The notes beneath the pieces are model-generated. The model was given only the letters and a program-made list of their open reading frames with translations. It was not told the DNA's origin and did no database searches. This document shows, piece after piece, positions 24,270 to 38,119 of a stretch of 64,000 bases of DNA. This stretch comes from Trichoplax sp. H2 (taxonomy: Eukaryota; Placozoa; Uniplacotomia; Trichoplacea): assembly GCA_003344405.1 (NCBI GenBank), contig NOWV01000064.1:124001-188000 (forward strand). The letters are read 5' to 3'. The stretch's first letter is position 1, and each line of letters starts with the position of its first letter. A program made the translations under genes and the position numbers.

Positions 24270-26083
24270 TTGCGGTGGGCTGTAATTTCAAATTCAGAGA
24301 TTATCTTAAGTTGTAATAAGCGAATTCAAAAGTTTTCGATGCTTAACGTGTGAGACTTAATCCATAATAACTTTCTTTCACAACTATCTCTCAGAAAACG
24401 GTAATATAACCGCTACGTATTATTGCTAATGTATACAACATATATTACTCTTAAAAGCATAACCATGTAAATTCGACATCAAGTAGTGATCGCAGTTGTA
24501 CAGAACCAGTTTGAAAATTTAACGTGTGTTCATTGATATTTGTGCAGATATATTTGTAATTTAGAACTTAAGAGGTCATTTTTCTGTTGTAGTATAATCA
24601 ACTGTAACTTCTTTCTTATTTTCATATTATGTCTTCTATCTTGCTAGAACGTAATGGAATAGATATTACGTATTGAAAAAGACAATATTGTTGCCGTCCT
24701 TACGTCAAGTTAATATGAATTATATCAATCAATATTACTCAACTTGAATTGAATAATGCATTTGACATATGCGTAAAAATTTAGGAGCATCAAGTATAAA
24801 ATAGCGTCATTGAAGCCTTACTTATACAGCTAATTTAAATGGAGATACTATGTCATTATAATTATTGTTCTACGAATATGAACACATTCTACATACTTTG
24901 TTCATTGACCTCAGAACTATGAATTGGTATGCACAATGTACATACACGTACATTTTAGTTGAAGAGTAGAGACTTAGTGCCATCACTTTCAAGCGGCGCA
25001 TAAACATTTCAATAAGTGCACTTGTATGCTTGCATCAGATTCCCAGTTTAATGTTTATGAAAGATGCGCGTATAAGACTATAGTGATCTATGGTACTGGC
25101 AACGGACAAGCTGAGGCATATATATTTGTTAGGAGTAAGATTTTAATATGAAATCTTCTTGACATTCACCAAGATTCTGCGTACTAGCCCTGTTTGTGAT
25201 ATTGGACTTTCGCATAATAGAATTGAAAGTTGATTTACTATTTATGTGTAAGGCTACTAGTTAATAAATATTCAATTCATCAAGAGAAAGCTACTGGCTC
25301 TATACTTTTCTAAAATTGTAACGAATTCGTTCGTCTGTATCAATTTTTACTACTTTAAAGTTCACATTTTAAATCTGCAGTAGTCATTTATGTTAGATTT
25401 AATCGGTAAAGTCTTGTCTAAGGCTTAGTCAACCCGCTAAAGCATTGTAAACGAATTATGTTTTACGGTAATTTCTATCTTGCTTGGATGGTTTTTTGTC
25501 TACATAAATGAGGTTCTAGCTGTCTAATTAGTCCAATACTTGCAAAGCATAGAAATACCTTTCGGCTGCTGTTGTCATTGGTACAGTAGTTCTATGCAGT
25601 ATTACACGAGTATACTATGCTATAAGTGTTAAATTGTATATGATTAGCAATATACGAGTATGAATATGCAGTGTTATACTGTACGGTATACGAGTATTAT
25701 GTCGAAAGTGTTCGATTGTGCATGATTTATTTATGTTATGTAAAACATTTGAACGGTACAGTATAGTAGGTAGCTATAGCATGTATCTACTGTAATATCT
25801 GCAAAACATTTACATTTAATACTGCTATAACATCATATAAGTTTAGAGCATTTACATTAGTTCAATTATCAATACTTTTTACGTGATAATTATAGATTAT
25901 ACTACGTATACTAATTAATCTACTCTTCCACAATTATAATTAATCTTAATCATAAGTGTTGTTATACATTTGTAGTAGTTTCAGCTAATAACAGTAGTAA
26001 TTGAAGCACTGCAACATTGTAATCGTGAATGGCGTACGTATAAAAGCCGTCGTTTTCAAATCTATATCACTAGAGTGGGAATT
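24270..26083. other. Intergenic, no gene seen
   Basis: About 1.8 kb between MFSD13A and the repeat block that precedes FHIP2. Very AT-rich with scattered GTATAC/TACAGTA words and no motif-bearing or splice-supported frame on either strand. Confidence 0.45.
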
Positions 26084-26355
26084 AGTATTTCGTTTTGCAT
26101 TAATATTGACTGCTTGTACATTTTCTTTTCACCGATGGTAGTTTCTCAACACTGGTTAGTACATTCATAGAGTGCTGTAAGAACTGAATTAAACGATATC
26201 ATTCGAGGTAATAAAAAAGAGTAGAGTATTTCGTTTTGCATTAATATTGACTGCTTGCACATTTTCTTTTCACCGATGGTAGTTTCTCAAGACTGGTTAG
26301 TAGATTCATAGAGTGCTGTAAGAACTGAATTAACGATATAATTCGAGGTAATAAT
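26084..26355. repeat. Tandem duplication, period 141 bp
   Basis: Two copies starting AGTATTTCGTTTTGC at 26084 and 26225, with only a few substitutions and small indels over about 130 bp. They lie about 0.5 kb upstream of the FHIP2 start. Confidence 0.88.
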
Positions 26356-26388
26356 AAAAACTAAAAAAGAGTATTGCAATAACTTTGC

Positions 26389-26555
26389 CGTACTCCAGTA
26401 CAGTACAGTTTACCGGATAGTACTGTACTGTACAGTACTGCAAACTACTGTATTGTACTGTAGCCTACAGTACAGTGTACAGTTGTACTGTACTGTCTAC
26501 TCGTCTATAGTAGTCTATGTGTTTCCATACTGTACTGTACTGTCAGTACAGTACA
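26389..26555. repeat. ACTGT/ACAGT pentanucleotide cluster upstream of FHIP2
   Basis: Dense, partly inverted runs of the pentamer ACTGT and its complement ACAGT, which join through GTAC palindromes (TACTGTAC, GTACAGTA). The inversions allow many hairpins. Equivalent clusters precede RNF103 and NOP56. Confidence 0.85.
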
Positions 26556-26802
26556 CCAGCGTCAAGTTCAAGAGTCCGCAGTAAAAGAGCAAAACAGCTT
26601 TCAGGATATTAACCCAAGCTCGGTGGCGCAAGTTTAATTTGATTTGGTTGGCAACGACAACAGTCCGGTGATTCTTCCTTCTTCTTGATTTTCATATATC
26701 CTACTTTCTATCCGTATGAAGAGCGCTTTAGTGCAGTACAGTATATCTAGACTATAGGTCGTGCAAGAGGACATTGAAAAGAGCACTCAAGTATCACCGA
26801 CC

Positions 26803-29800
26803 ATGTTCAATAGATTATCTTCCATACTTCATCTGGCGGTTGAAGCTGTAAGTTGTTGCATAACCTAAAGCTTACACGATTAACGCTCATATAGAAGTGT
26901 AATTATGGCTTTCATCATAACATCATCAGTAAAGATTATACTATACAGTACTATACAAGGCTGGTAGATAACACTGTGGCTTTTTATATTTATTGGCCAT
27001 ATTTCTCTGTAGAAGTAATTTATTGTAATGAACTAGACACTCAATCCAGTCAAAATATCCAGCCATCAACATCAGATTCAATCTTGAGTATTGTCGTCAA
27101 TTAGATATTATTTATTACAGGTATCCACTCTACAGGACTGTACATGGATAGATAATATGTGCAAACTTTATTCCATGATTGACGTATATTTTATATTGAT
27201 ATATTAAAGCGACTTGATCTGATGTTTACACGGATTTCTGTTGGGGGCATGCATGAAGTCTTTGAAGTCATGTACTGTAAAATCGTAATTTATGACGGCG
27301 ATTAATTAAAGCATAAAATTTATAGTCAAGTCTGCTACGATGTGTTCTTGCTTAAAGTTGGTTATTGTAGCTTTTATTAGAATAGAATATCATGTAGAAA
27401 ATTTGATTATACTTGTACAACTAAAGAAGCATCCTCTACACTAGCGGTTGATCAATCTGATGATCTAAACATACTGTATGTACGCGCATACTATAGAACA
27501 TAGACAATTAGTTTTTAATGATAAGGTACAAGTATGTTTTTGCAACTGTCAACGATGCAATATAAGCTTAATTTAATTTTTTGCACTACTGAATGTGATG
27601 ATCAGAGTACTAGAGTATCATCACTATTTTCTATGTACATTATTGTATAATAGACTACTACTCACGGTGATTCTGTTGTGTCCTTATGCCAGCTCAATCC
27701 TACCGTACCACTTCAGGAGGAGTTTATCCGTCACTGGAAGATCATCACAAACTATTTTATAGAATGCACAGGTAATGTATTCGACTTGTGAATACACATG
27801 AGTAAGAAATATTCGTACGCATCCGTAATTTTGGGCTGCAGAGTTTAACGTAATTGCATTACACTGTAGAAGTGTTAAAAATCCTTTGAACAGTCTTGTT
27901 AGAATACAGAAAGGAAGATTTAGGAATCTGATCTTCTAATAAAGCATTACAGATTTATAAAATATCACAATGTAATCTTCTCACCAAAATTATCCTTAAC
28001 GAACCCTATAACACATCATATCAGTACCATTAATTATTGTACAATGACTTAATTGTAATTATACTCAACATATGATAGATAGTTTGTGATTTCTTGTATT
28101 AATACTACTGCAAGCGAAGAGAATTTTCATGCTATGTAGTGCTAGTTATTAGAGGCTTATTTATATATCATGTTACTACAGTATACTCTGTTGTGGCTGA
28201 ATCATCGTTAAAATCAATCTATCTTGCTAATAACCTTTAGCGGGTTTGTCAAGCGTACACTTGGTACCTATCATCTAAATTTGACGCTTATGCGTACTTT
28301 TTATAGTATCGTAATCAATGTGCCGCTAGAGTTCTGATATTAACGTCTTTATTGCTGATTGAATAGACGAGAATAAGCCTGTATCAGAAACGAAAATACC
28401 AGAACACCTACAACAGATGTTAACTGTTCTAATAAAAGAAGAAAAAGAAGGTGTTGGCGATGAAACGGTTTGCGATATTAATTCTCCATTAATATTGAAT
28501 ATTAACTTGATACTTTCATTTTGTAAAATTCTCTGGCAGTAAATGTAAAAAATGTAAAAAATCTAAGGACTGCTCGTGCTATAACTCATAAAATCAGTTT
28601 TAAGTTTTACGTAACGGATAATTGTAATATACAGATGTATTAATAAATTGGATGGTCTTTTCTTGTGGACATTACAGTTAAATTAATGCCCTTTATATTT
28701 CTTATTATTACTGTACTACAGGGTCCATGCATGGAATATACTCTTCGCCATAAAATCTTGAAAGCAATGGTAACTTTAGCCATAGCTAATGTAAGTAGAA
28801 AATAACAACTCGATGTAGTATTTTGCAAATGAGATTTAATGCAATCATCATCATTCTACGATAGGTTCCCCCTGGTATGACTCAATGCGTTTTAATTTTT
28901 CTTACTAAGCTCTTAAATACAATTCAAAGGCCTCTTCTACCATTAGTTAACGTCCATGGTCCAATTCATGTACTTAGAATTAAATTATATTACTCTTATT
29001 TACAATAATTTAGTAAATAGGTGCTTACTTTTATAACCACGTTAGAAACGGATGATATCTTTTCTTCTTTAGAAAATTTTATGTATGATCGCCAATACTG
29101 AGCTTGCTTTCTCAGAGAATGAAGAAGTGGAATTTGTATGGGCTATTTGCCAGCAAGTGCGCAATGATCCTTCCCTAGTTGATTTATTTATACAGGTGCA
29201 AAACTATCTCATGTATAATATACCTAATATAACAGATGGAATGCTATCGTTGAAAATGTGAAAATAAGTATCTTAAATTTATTATGGGCAGAGAAAAAAT
29301 CAATTTTCTATGTTACTATTTAGTTGCTTCTGCATTGTCAAATTTGAATTTTGTAACATTTAAGTCAAATTAACGTTCGATTCTTTACTTAGACTATTAA
29401 TTATTGTTAATATGATTTCATCAAAAAATTGACCTATTGATATATGTAAACCGTTTTATTTATTTCCTACAGCCTCCTCGAAAAGGTGGTGCGTCTACTG
29501 CAGACAATCCAAACAATAACCAAGACGAATTATTAATGGATTCAAATACGAATGGGAGGCATAGTTTGGTCGAAGCATTAGTTAAACTTAGTAAAAGCGA
29601 GGTTTGTCAATAATCATATGTAAAAATTTTATCTAAAAGCAAAATTATAGCCAAACTGAAGCTGTAATGTAGCTAATAATGTAATATCACATCGTACAAG
29701 AACTCACGCATGCACTCATACACTAAAGTAGTGCGTATTTTATTATATACCCTAGGACACGTTCGTTTTCGAAAGGGCTAGTGAAGGATTAATGCTCTGC

Positions 29801-32118
29801 ACTTCACTACAATCGGAACAATCAGCTATTTATGTAGTATTGTATACGCGATTCTGTGATGTCGTGGTAAGAGCCATATCGTTTACTTTTTACAATTAAG
29901 TAAATTGCAAAATTTTCATTATCCGACTTTCAGTATATCTGACACTTTCAGGCGGAAAATCTGGTTAAACAATATAAATTGATACCTAGAAGAATAGCCC
30001 CAGATGATGTACTAAACTGTCCTGCTAAATGGGGGTAAAAGTGCATGAGTGAACACAGTTACTAAGATACAGTATAAAGATATCGTCCTATAATATTTAT
30101 GGTTACGTTATCAAATATTAAAAATAATTTTCATTTCCGGTTACAGTGGTAAAACTGTTAAAGAAGAATTAATTGGGGAAAACTTTCCAGGAAAACAGCA
30201 ATTATTGTCTTTCTTGTCATACTTGTATTTTCTAGACAAACTATGTGCACAAGCACATCAGGTTAGTTGATCTAGTCGTCGAGCATATCTTTACTTTTTA
30301 TTTTATTAATAGCAGCTAAATATTCAATAAGACTATCGAAGTATCAACACATGGAACGCCACCTGCTGTAAAATTATTTCATAGTTTAAAACATTGCGAT
30401 ATGTGGGCAATACGAGAGATAGTAAAAGGTTTTCGTATTCCTTTAACAGCTAGTTGCACGGGCGGTTGGTAAATCTATTCGAGAACAATTCCTAATTGCT
30501 ATCCTTGAACCAAGATTGCTAGAACCGTAAGATTAAATTGTTGCAATAGTCAGAAAATCATCTATTGACTAACAGTATTTGAACTAACATTTTATTATCA
30601 TATCGAAAGAGCTGAAGAGGGCACTTTAACCAGTATTGCTCATTTAACTCGTTGTTTGATTTTGATACAATCAGAATATCTTATACACGGTAACAACTAG
30701 TCAGGATATGATATTAAACTATTGATTACGATAATACGATATATCCCTTACGACTATGATCTCAAATAACAGAGTTTGCAGTATTTATTTTGGGCGATAA
30801 TTTGGAACCGGAGAGAAGGCTGGGCCCATCAGAAAATCAATTAAGACACAAGATGATTCATCGATGTGACCACTTAAATGAAAAAGTAAAAAAATGTCAG
30901 CCGTTGTATCCTATTGACTGAGTTAGAATTTTTATTTCGTTGTGTGTCTTTTTCTATAAACAATATCCAGATTAGTGCGGCGTCCATGAAGCTTTTCGAA
31001 GTATTACTGCAAAAACCGGATCAATATATTTTAGATAACCTTATAATCCGCAATGTCATTAAACGTAGTTACTATGACTTATCGAGCAATGTCCACAGCT
31101 TCGCCAAGATAGCATTAATAAATAACTCATTAGAGGGCAACAACGGACAGGACGAAGAATATACCCAGAAAGTCGTCAATTGCTTCTTATCCTTAATGCC
31201 TGATTTAACCAAGTCTTCCGATGGAAGTCAAGACGAATATGAAACATATTTGAAAGATGCTTACCGACAGGTATTGTACCTTGCACAATATAAGTGAAAT
31301 AATCTTTAAACAATGCTAAATGTAGTATTTATTTTTTGTATTAAATTTATTTATTTAGCATACTAGTCGAACCATTCAATCCATTACGTGGAGCTGGCCC
31401 CATGAGATTATTTCTAGCATCAACCTGAATGAGAGTGATGAATTTTATGAAGGGGAATTTTTAAATGTTTTATTTAATAAATTGCAAAGAATACTAGATC
31501 AAGTAAGTATTCATAAAAATTGGCAATATTTATGATATGTTATATAGTACACTCACAGTTTTTGTTAAATTCTTGCATATAGCCTTATGAAGTGAATTTA
31601 CAAGTCACCTCTGTAATCTCAGTAATTGTTCAGTTTCACCACCCCTACTTACATGAATATATGTTGGATCCATTACTTCCATTAAAAGATGGTAGCCGAT
31701 CACTGTACACTGTGCTGCAACAGGTATAAATTATGCTTCGTATTTTTTTAATTACTATAGTATATAAACGATAAACTTTATTTATCTCCCGTTGCGATAG
31801 ATTGTGAACGAATTACAAAAACGTATTGCTAGAATACCTGAGTTTAAGAAAATGGTTCATATTTCAAGGCAGTCATTACTAGGAAGTGAATTACCAAACA
31901 CCAATAGGTATGTAGCACAGTGTATGGTAGTGATATTACGTAATCTTACATCATAAGAAAAATCGTTAGATATTACTTAGATAAAATTTTACAATAAAAC
32001 CAAATTTAAATATCGCAGCCCCGTAAACAAAGATTTATTGGAAGGTACGATCGTATTAGAAGAATTCTGTAAGGTAATTGAGGCATTAGATAATACTTTG
32101 ACCAATCCAGAGCTTTAA
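26803..32118 (+). CDS. FHIP2: FHIP2 (FAM160B), FTS/Hook-interacting adaptor
   Basis: Eighteen exons: 26803..26847, 27693..27771, 28367..28467, 28722..28790, 28865..28969, 29073..29195, 29473..29601, 29756..29866, 29952..30034, 30147..30261, 30450..30526, 30610..30689, 30773..30885, 30971..31270, 31359..31502, 31583..31723, 31801..31907, 32019..32118; 673 residues, a little shorter than human FHIP2A/B (about 740-765). Conserved blocks are the start [72 protein letters not shown], and [13 protein letters not shown] with [13 protein letters not shown]. The C-terminus has [15 protein letters not shown]. The family is an alpha-helical repeat subunit of the FTS-Hook-FHIP complex linking endomembrane cargo to dynein. 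The exon 3 donor (GTTTGC) is weak, but the join restores the family DETGPCMEY block. Confidence 0.93.
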
Positions 32119-33913
32119 ACTAACTCTATCGATAAAAATAGCGGATTTTGTGTATCCGTTGCTATGCATTGTATATTATCAAGATAGAGCAACTTCTGAC
32201 CCAATTCTTATCGCATATTCACCTTAATAGGAGATAGCCGCAATAACCTACGTCAAGTCCAAGTCTCCTCTCAGGAAGTCGCATATCGATTCATGATAAT
32301 ATTGATAAGATTATACGGTACATGCATATCCTAAATTAATTAATCGTCAATAATTATATATTTTGTTACACCGGTGTGAAGAAAGGGATAGCTTCTCCAA
32401 AATGTATACTACATCAATAATGTAGAGTGATTTTAATTTCTATTCGATATTTATCAAATTGATTAAATACAAAGTGATAGCAGACCTACTCACCGTTGGC
32501 GATTCTGATACATGACTAAGATTACCATAAAGAATAGTAATGGACTAAATGATACCGAATCGTGCTTATACTTCTAATCTGTGCACTTTTGTCGCACGCC
32601 TCTTAAAATGATCAATATTTATAATTAATATCAACACAAGTGCTTATTATTTATCATTTTGTGCTTCTATAACAGGAAATAATTGAATAGTAATGTCATC
32701 TAAAATTTTGTAAATTATATTTCAAGAATACTTTATATCGTTGCTTATTTAGAGTACAGATTATTATCATTGCATCGCCTGCAGTTGCTTTATGAACTAC
32801 GCGCAATATGCTTACATAATCTACAAACTGGATTAATTATATTATGAAATTGCCTTTGGATAAGAATTTTGTGGTTTTATCCTCACATTTATCATTATAC
32901 TGTATCACATCTAATTGATCTCCTATTGGACTTTATTATTGTGGATAACTTACGCTTTTAACATTGTCAGCTTAACTATAGCTAAATAACTAATTCTGTA
33001 ACACCAGCTAAGAATTAAGATTTTGCTAACATTTTTTACTTGTTCAATTTATAACAAAGAGTTACCTGATCAAACGTCACCTGACGTAATAAATGAATAA
33101 TAATGCATCATATTATTACGCGTAAACAAAGCTGAAGAGACTACCACCCTACATCATTCTAAGTACAAGGCAATGGGTATCCACACGCATAAAATAATTT
33201 CAGTATCGATTCATCGCACATCGCAAAGAAATCTTCTTCGATTTATTACTTGCTTTTACGATCAAACACGAAAGAGCTTGTAAATTCCTTATAGTATAAC
33301 ATAAATATGTGATTGTACAAAGTACCGTAACAGGACATTTTTAATCTTATTTTGTTAAAATCATCGATAGATATTAAAGATATCTTTTGCCGTGGGGTAC
33401 AGTAAACGATGAAAAGGCTGATACCTCCTTATATGGCAGTATTAACATCGCAACTCTAATTTAGTGATCGTTAGGACATAGAAAAATGGAGTTTTCCTAT
33501 TTTACAGTAAATACACTATTATATTAACATGATCTCGATCTAGTAGCTAGATTTAATAAGAGGCTATTTTAAAGCATAGTTTCAAAAGAAATTAATATGT
33601 GACAATCTGAAGTTAAAATTTCTTACAGCTAAACTTTTTAAAACACTAATTCCATAAAATAATGCAGTAGGCATAAGTAATCAGCCTACTGTATTGGAAA
33701 ATTATTAATAAAACTGCTACCAAGAGAAAACTCTTACTGAAAGAATTTCAATAGCCAGAACGTTATGAAGTAAAAATAAACACATACTGTCAATACGATC
33801 AACCAAGAGTATGAGACTTTAGAATCCCTCTAAACGAAGTTAGATCATCAATTTACAAAATTGTGATTTAAAACGAAGCTTTTGAATGCTTCCCAATTCT
33901 TGCTTGATTAAAA
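32119..33913. other. Convergent intergenic spacer, no gene seen
   Basis: About 1.8 kb between the FHIP2 and PPT2 stop codons. AT-rich, with no supported frame, RNA gene or tandem repeat. It must include both 3' UTRs. Confidence 0.45.
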
Positions 33914-36660
33914 TTACTTTAAGAAAGGTCTTATACAACAGTTGAATACTGTCGCATTTGTATGCCAATTCTTGTGCTTAACACCACCAATAGTAAATAA
34001 ATGTAGATCGTTCCTTTTATCGATAGATCTTAGTCCAATAAAATCCTTGACGTAAATCTATTGAAAAAAATAACATGCTATAAGCAATGATGACAAGTTT
34101 ACGAGTATAGGTGTATCTGTGTCAAATTAGATATAAATTCAGATTTAAGATCAAATTAGGGTAGAATAGATGGCATCTTGCCTCTTGATTTTTGTAGTTT
34201 ACGATTTTCAAATGTTTGTCATAAAATCCAAATTGGCTATACCCAAATATAAAGTAAAATACAGAAAATAGTTTAAATATGATAATATTGTTATACGATG
34301 ATACTTTGTTAATACTTTGACGAACCTGGATTGCCAAGGTGTAATAACACCATCATCCGGTCCTCCTATCAATATTACTTTTTTTACTTTGAGGAAATTG
34401 GATTTGAATACTGTTAAAGAAAAGTTGTTAGACATCTTATTAGATACTATCCAACTAGCAAAAGGATATAATTAATAGGTAAGGGTTTAATTTACATAAT
34501 CGACATACAGAATGAGATTATTTATCGATAGTATCAACGTACGGTACAGCTAGAATAAAGTATGACGTTACTAAGAATAGATCAAAATGTTTTAAAAAAT
34601 CCCTTTTCAGTAGTTTTAAGAGTGCAATTTTCGTGAATATATAGATCAACTCAGACTTTAATTAGGAACGAATCATTATTTTGTTGACTTCTATTAGTAG
34701 ATTTATAAATTGTAATTGTTAGGAAATTTTTTTATAAGTATTCATTCTAAAAAATTTTTACTATATTATATAGATAATAATTCTAACAATAAAAATTACA
34801 AACCCTGGCTACTGCTATGGCATGTTTGATTGTTCAAAGCTGTTAGGTAAGTTACGTATTTCAAATAAAGCTTCTGGTGATGTGGATCTATAGATCATGT
34901 TGAAGTTGTAAGACTCAGCAAGAGTATTTCATTTAAGAATGAATACACGATCGAAAGAGAAGAAATTGTCTACTATTTTATAGCACAGTCACTAATTAAG
35001 TTTTACCATTCCAAAAATTAGCGATGGAAATTAGTTTTTGTCCGTATATACTGTAAAAGATTCTGTAAATCATAACAAATATGTATATCAATTGATAGGT
35101 GAAAATTCAGTCAATATTACTATGTATTAAAGCTCTATAGATGTCAACGTATCTATCTGTGGTACTGTATGATAATCTATCGTCTTCTAAAATAAAATTT
35201 ATTATTCGCGTACACGTATGTTAATCTCAGTCGCATTATCATACAGCATGAAAAATCGAATCTCTCATCGTTAATGAGACATGAATAAAACGATTGAAAG
35301 CTCATCGCAATCATGAATGCATGTAGTTGCAATCGGCCGATCTGCAATCCTTACTCGAAAATATCGTCTCGAACATAATGCCGTAGATTCTGGGGCAGAA
35401 ATCTGTTTACGTATGATGTATCTAATGAAAAATGGTTGACATGATTAGTATTAAATTAATACAAATCAATATACTGTATTCACTTTATAGTTACTATTTC
35501 TTCTATACAGTAAATAAGAAGATTAATCATTAGCTGAATACAAACAGAAGCATTTCGGAAATTAGTCTAACTTTGTAACATATTTTTGAAAAATAAAGCG
35601 TCGACATATTCCTATCCACCTATTTATCAGTTTTACTACTAAACATGTAAAATATAAGGATAGCATACGTAAATCAAAGATAACAATTATTAATATACTA
35701 TCGCTGTGGACGATTTTTTAGTATTAGAGGTTGAGAGATTAACAACCCGTGTCACTATTATTTTAAAATTCTTACCACCAAATTGGCCCATCAAAGGCCC
35801 CGACAGACTAATGAAATTTCTAACGGTGTGGTTGGACGCTGTTTGTAGTATACCACGGCATATTATACCGCCTATCAATGTTATTCAATAAAGATATCAT
35901 TAATTACCATATTGTACATGTATTTCAAAATGATTATTTTATTTAATGGACATTTCAAATGGAGCTTTTGGATTCAATAAATCAATTCGCGCTATGAATG
36001 GGTAATTTATGTCAACAACATGTAGCATAGAACAAGAGAAGAAATCCTTAAATCCTTAAAGCAGTCGATCAACAATAACACTGTAACCCTTTAACAAAGT
36101 AAGACTATAGATTTGTAGCCACAATTCTGAACCTCTACAACCCCTAGAGGTCCATGACATAACGTAAGTCATGACATATTACTTGATGGAGTTCATTAAG
36201 ACAGCCCCCCCCCAAAAAAAAATCGATGCTTTCAGCGCTTGATAGCAGAAAGTATTACTATAATACCACGCTTAACCGTTTATTATATGGATATATTCAC
36301 TATCGATGAAATACCTTGAGAAAAACATAGTAGATTAATACCATTCTTCGTTGTATTAGCAAAAATTGGTTTTAGATATTCATTAAATGATTCAACTTGT
36401 TTCCATAGAGGAGTCCATACACTAAAATATCCAGGAAATAAATCCGGTATATAGATCTGTATCTTCGGAAAAGCTTTGGTGATCATGTGTTTCAGGCTGG
36501 ACAAGCTAGAGGAATATTCGAATAAACCATGGATGATGACTAATGGTCTAGTACCTTCGATATGGGCAACAACATCATCTCTTGGATAGGATGATGCTAT
36601 TGACGCCATAGATAAAACTGTCAAGATAACGATAATGAACTTGAAATAGCAGAGACCCAT
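33914..36660 (-). CDS. PPT2: Lysosomal thioesterase PPT2
   Basis: Eight exons on the minus strand: 36660..36315, 35871..35776, 35421..35355, 35062..35007, 34887..34804, 34410..34326, 34236..34182, 34057..33914; 310 residues versus 302 in human. A signal peptide covers about 1-24. The alpha/beta-hydrolase core shows [15 protein letters not shown], the nucleophile region LLCFSQGG (Ser114), [48 protein letters not shown] (acid Asp235 or Asp236) and a C-terminal VKHKNWH (His291). This gives a complete Ser-Asp-His set. PPT2 removes acyl groups from thioesters in the lysosome. The penultimate intron appears to be GC-AG (GAG|GCAAGA at 34182/34181); the join gives the correct family spacing. Confidence 0.93.
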
Positions 36661-36746
36661 GTCTAATTGAAAATCAATTTATGCAAGAAGTGGCAATTTC
36701 AATTTATTTGCCCGTAATCCACTGTATCAGTAATTGGGTATCAATT

Positions 36747-37043
36747 GTAAAGATAAAATCAATCAACGCTAACTTCAAAGGCAAGAAATGAATTGGTAAG
36801 ACTGTACAGGAAGCAATACTTTAAAAGGTTATCATATCACCAAAGATTGTCTTTCCATTCGATACTTTAAAAGGTTATCATATCACCAAAGATTCTCTTT
36901 CCATTCAATACTTTAAAAGGCTATCATATCACCAAAGATTCTCTTTACTTTCGATACTTGAAAGAACCAACTTGAAAGAGGACGAGTAATGACTGTAGGA
37001 AAAATGCGTTGTTTTAATTTAGTTAATAAACACAGTACAGTAC
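36747..37043. repeat. Left copy of a duplicated block with three 46-bp tandem units
   Basis: Starts TATCAATTGTAAAGATAAAA and includes 46-bp units at 36815, 36861 and 36907 (core GGTTATCATATCACC). It ends in CACAGTACAGTAC at the assembly gap. The same block recurs on the right of the gap with four units. It lies in the PPT2 upstream region. Direct repeats have no spacers, so this is not CRISPR. Confidence 0.9.
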
Positions 37044-37063
37044 NNNNNNNNNNNNNNNNNNNN
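37044..37063. other. Assembly gap (20 N)
   Basis: Twenty consecutive Ns. Both flanking sequences are near-identical copies of the same block, so the gap may be a false join between overlapping or allelic contigs. Confidence 0.99.
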
Positions 37064-37403
37064 TATCAATTGTAAAGATAAAATCAATCAACGCTAACTT
37101 CAAAGGCAAGAAATGAATTGGTAAGACTGTACAGGAAGCGATACTTTAAAAGGTTATCATATCATCAAAGATTGTCTTTCCATTCGATACTTTAAAAGGT
37201 TATCATATCACCAAAGATTGTCTTTCCATTCGATAGTTTAAAAGGTTATCATATCACCAAAGATTCTCTTTCCATTCGATACTTTAAAAGGCTATCATAT
37301 CACCAAAGATTCTCTTTCCTTTCGATACTTGAAAGAACCAACTTGAAAGAGGACGAGTAATGACTGTAGGAAAAATGCGTTGTTTTAATTTAGTTAATAA
37401 ACA
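37064..37403. repeat. Right copy of the duplicated block with four 46-bp units
   Basis: Begins with the same TATCAATTGTAAAGATAAAA and carries units at 37140, 37186, 37232 and 37278, one more than the left copy. It continues through the same GAGGACGAGTAATGACTG segment into CACAGTACAGTACAGTAC. Confidence 0.9.
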
Positions 37404-37642
37404 CAGTACAGTACAGTACAAAATAGTTTGACGTCATTACTGGTTGAGTGATTTTACTGCATCCACAGTGTACAGTACACTGTCCTGTACAGTACTGTAC
37501 TGACGAGTTTGTACTGTACTGTACAGTACTAACTCGTCACGCCCGAGAATCTACAGTACAGTACAGTACAGTACAGTACAGTATAATTTGCAGTTGGCAT
37601 AACTGTACTGTACTGTACACTGTACAGTACAGTACAGTATCA
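37404..37642. repeat. ACTGT/ACAGT pentanucleotide cluster upstream of RNF103
   Basis: Runs such as six consecutive ACAGT units near 37553-37582 and reciprocal ACTGT runs, joined by GTAC palindromes. A longer inverted repeat spans about 37500-37540, where TGACGAGTT is mirrored by AACTCGTCA around a TGTACTGTAC core. It ends about 0.48 kb before the RNF103 start. Confidence 0.85.
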
Positions 37643-38119
37643 CAATTCGTGATAATCGGTACAGGACTAGGTGCACAGACAGACAGACTTTGTCAATGAT
37701 CTGTATCGCAAAGTCCGAGTCAAATGTCACTCCAAACTCCAAGTGTAGCTAGAGATCAAATGCGCGATCCTCTCCCACTCTGGTCCAGACGTCCAGACCA
37801 TGAACGTCTGTAGACTAGACGTTGGAAGTCGATGTGGTGCTACAGTAGATGAAAACATGCTTCAGACTTCGAGCTAAGCATACGTACAGTACAGGCATAG
37901 TCAGAAATGGAAACACCGACGAGCGGACTCACGCATGAGCAGCGGATGAACCAGACATAGACGATTTCTTGTGGACTTAATTGTGTCAGGTGACGACATT
38001 TTTTGCGCTTTTGTTTACTGTTTATAACCCTAAAGCCGTGCTTTCAACGACTTAACTATATACCCAATGAATTGACTAGCATAACCTAAAGTCTATCCAA
38101 CTGTAATCGGTTATCCAAA

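Noticed and set aside
34887-34960. Apparent frameshift in PPT2 just before DPHHQKLYL
   Set aside because: A small exon at 35062..35007 ([15 protein letters not shown]) joins at 34887 in perfect phase, so the upstream sequence is intron and there is no frameshift.
36815-37323. CRISPR-like array of 46-bp repeats
   Set aside because: Units are directly head-to-tail without spacers, in an animal gene context; this is a minisatellite.
37448-37742. Open frames of 63-83 codons on both strands near 37.5 kb
   Set aside because: Same cause: pentanucleotide repeat with few stop codons, no protein-like composition.
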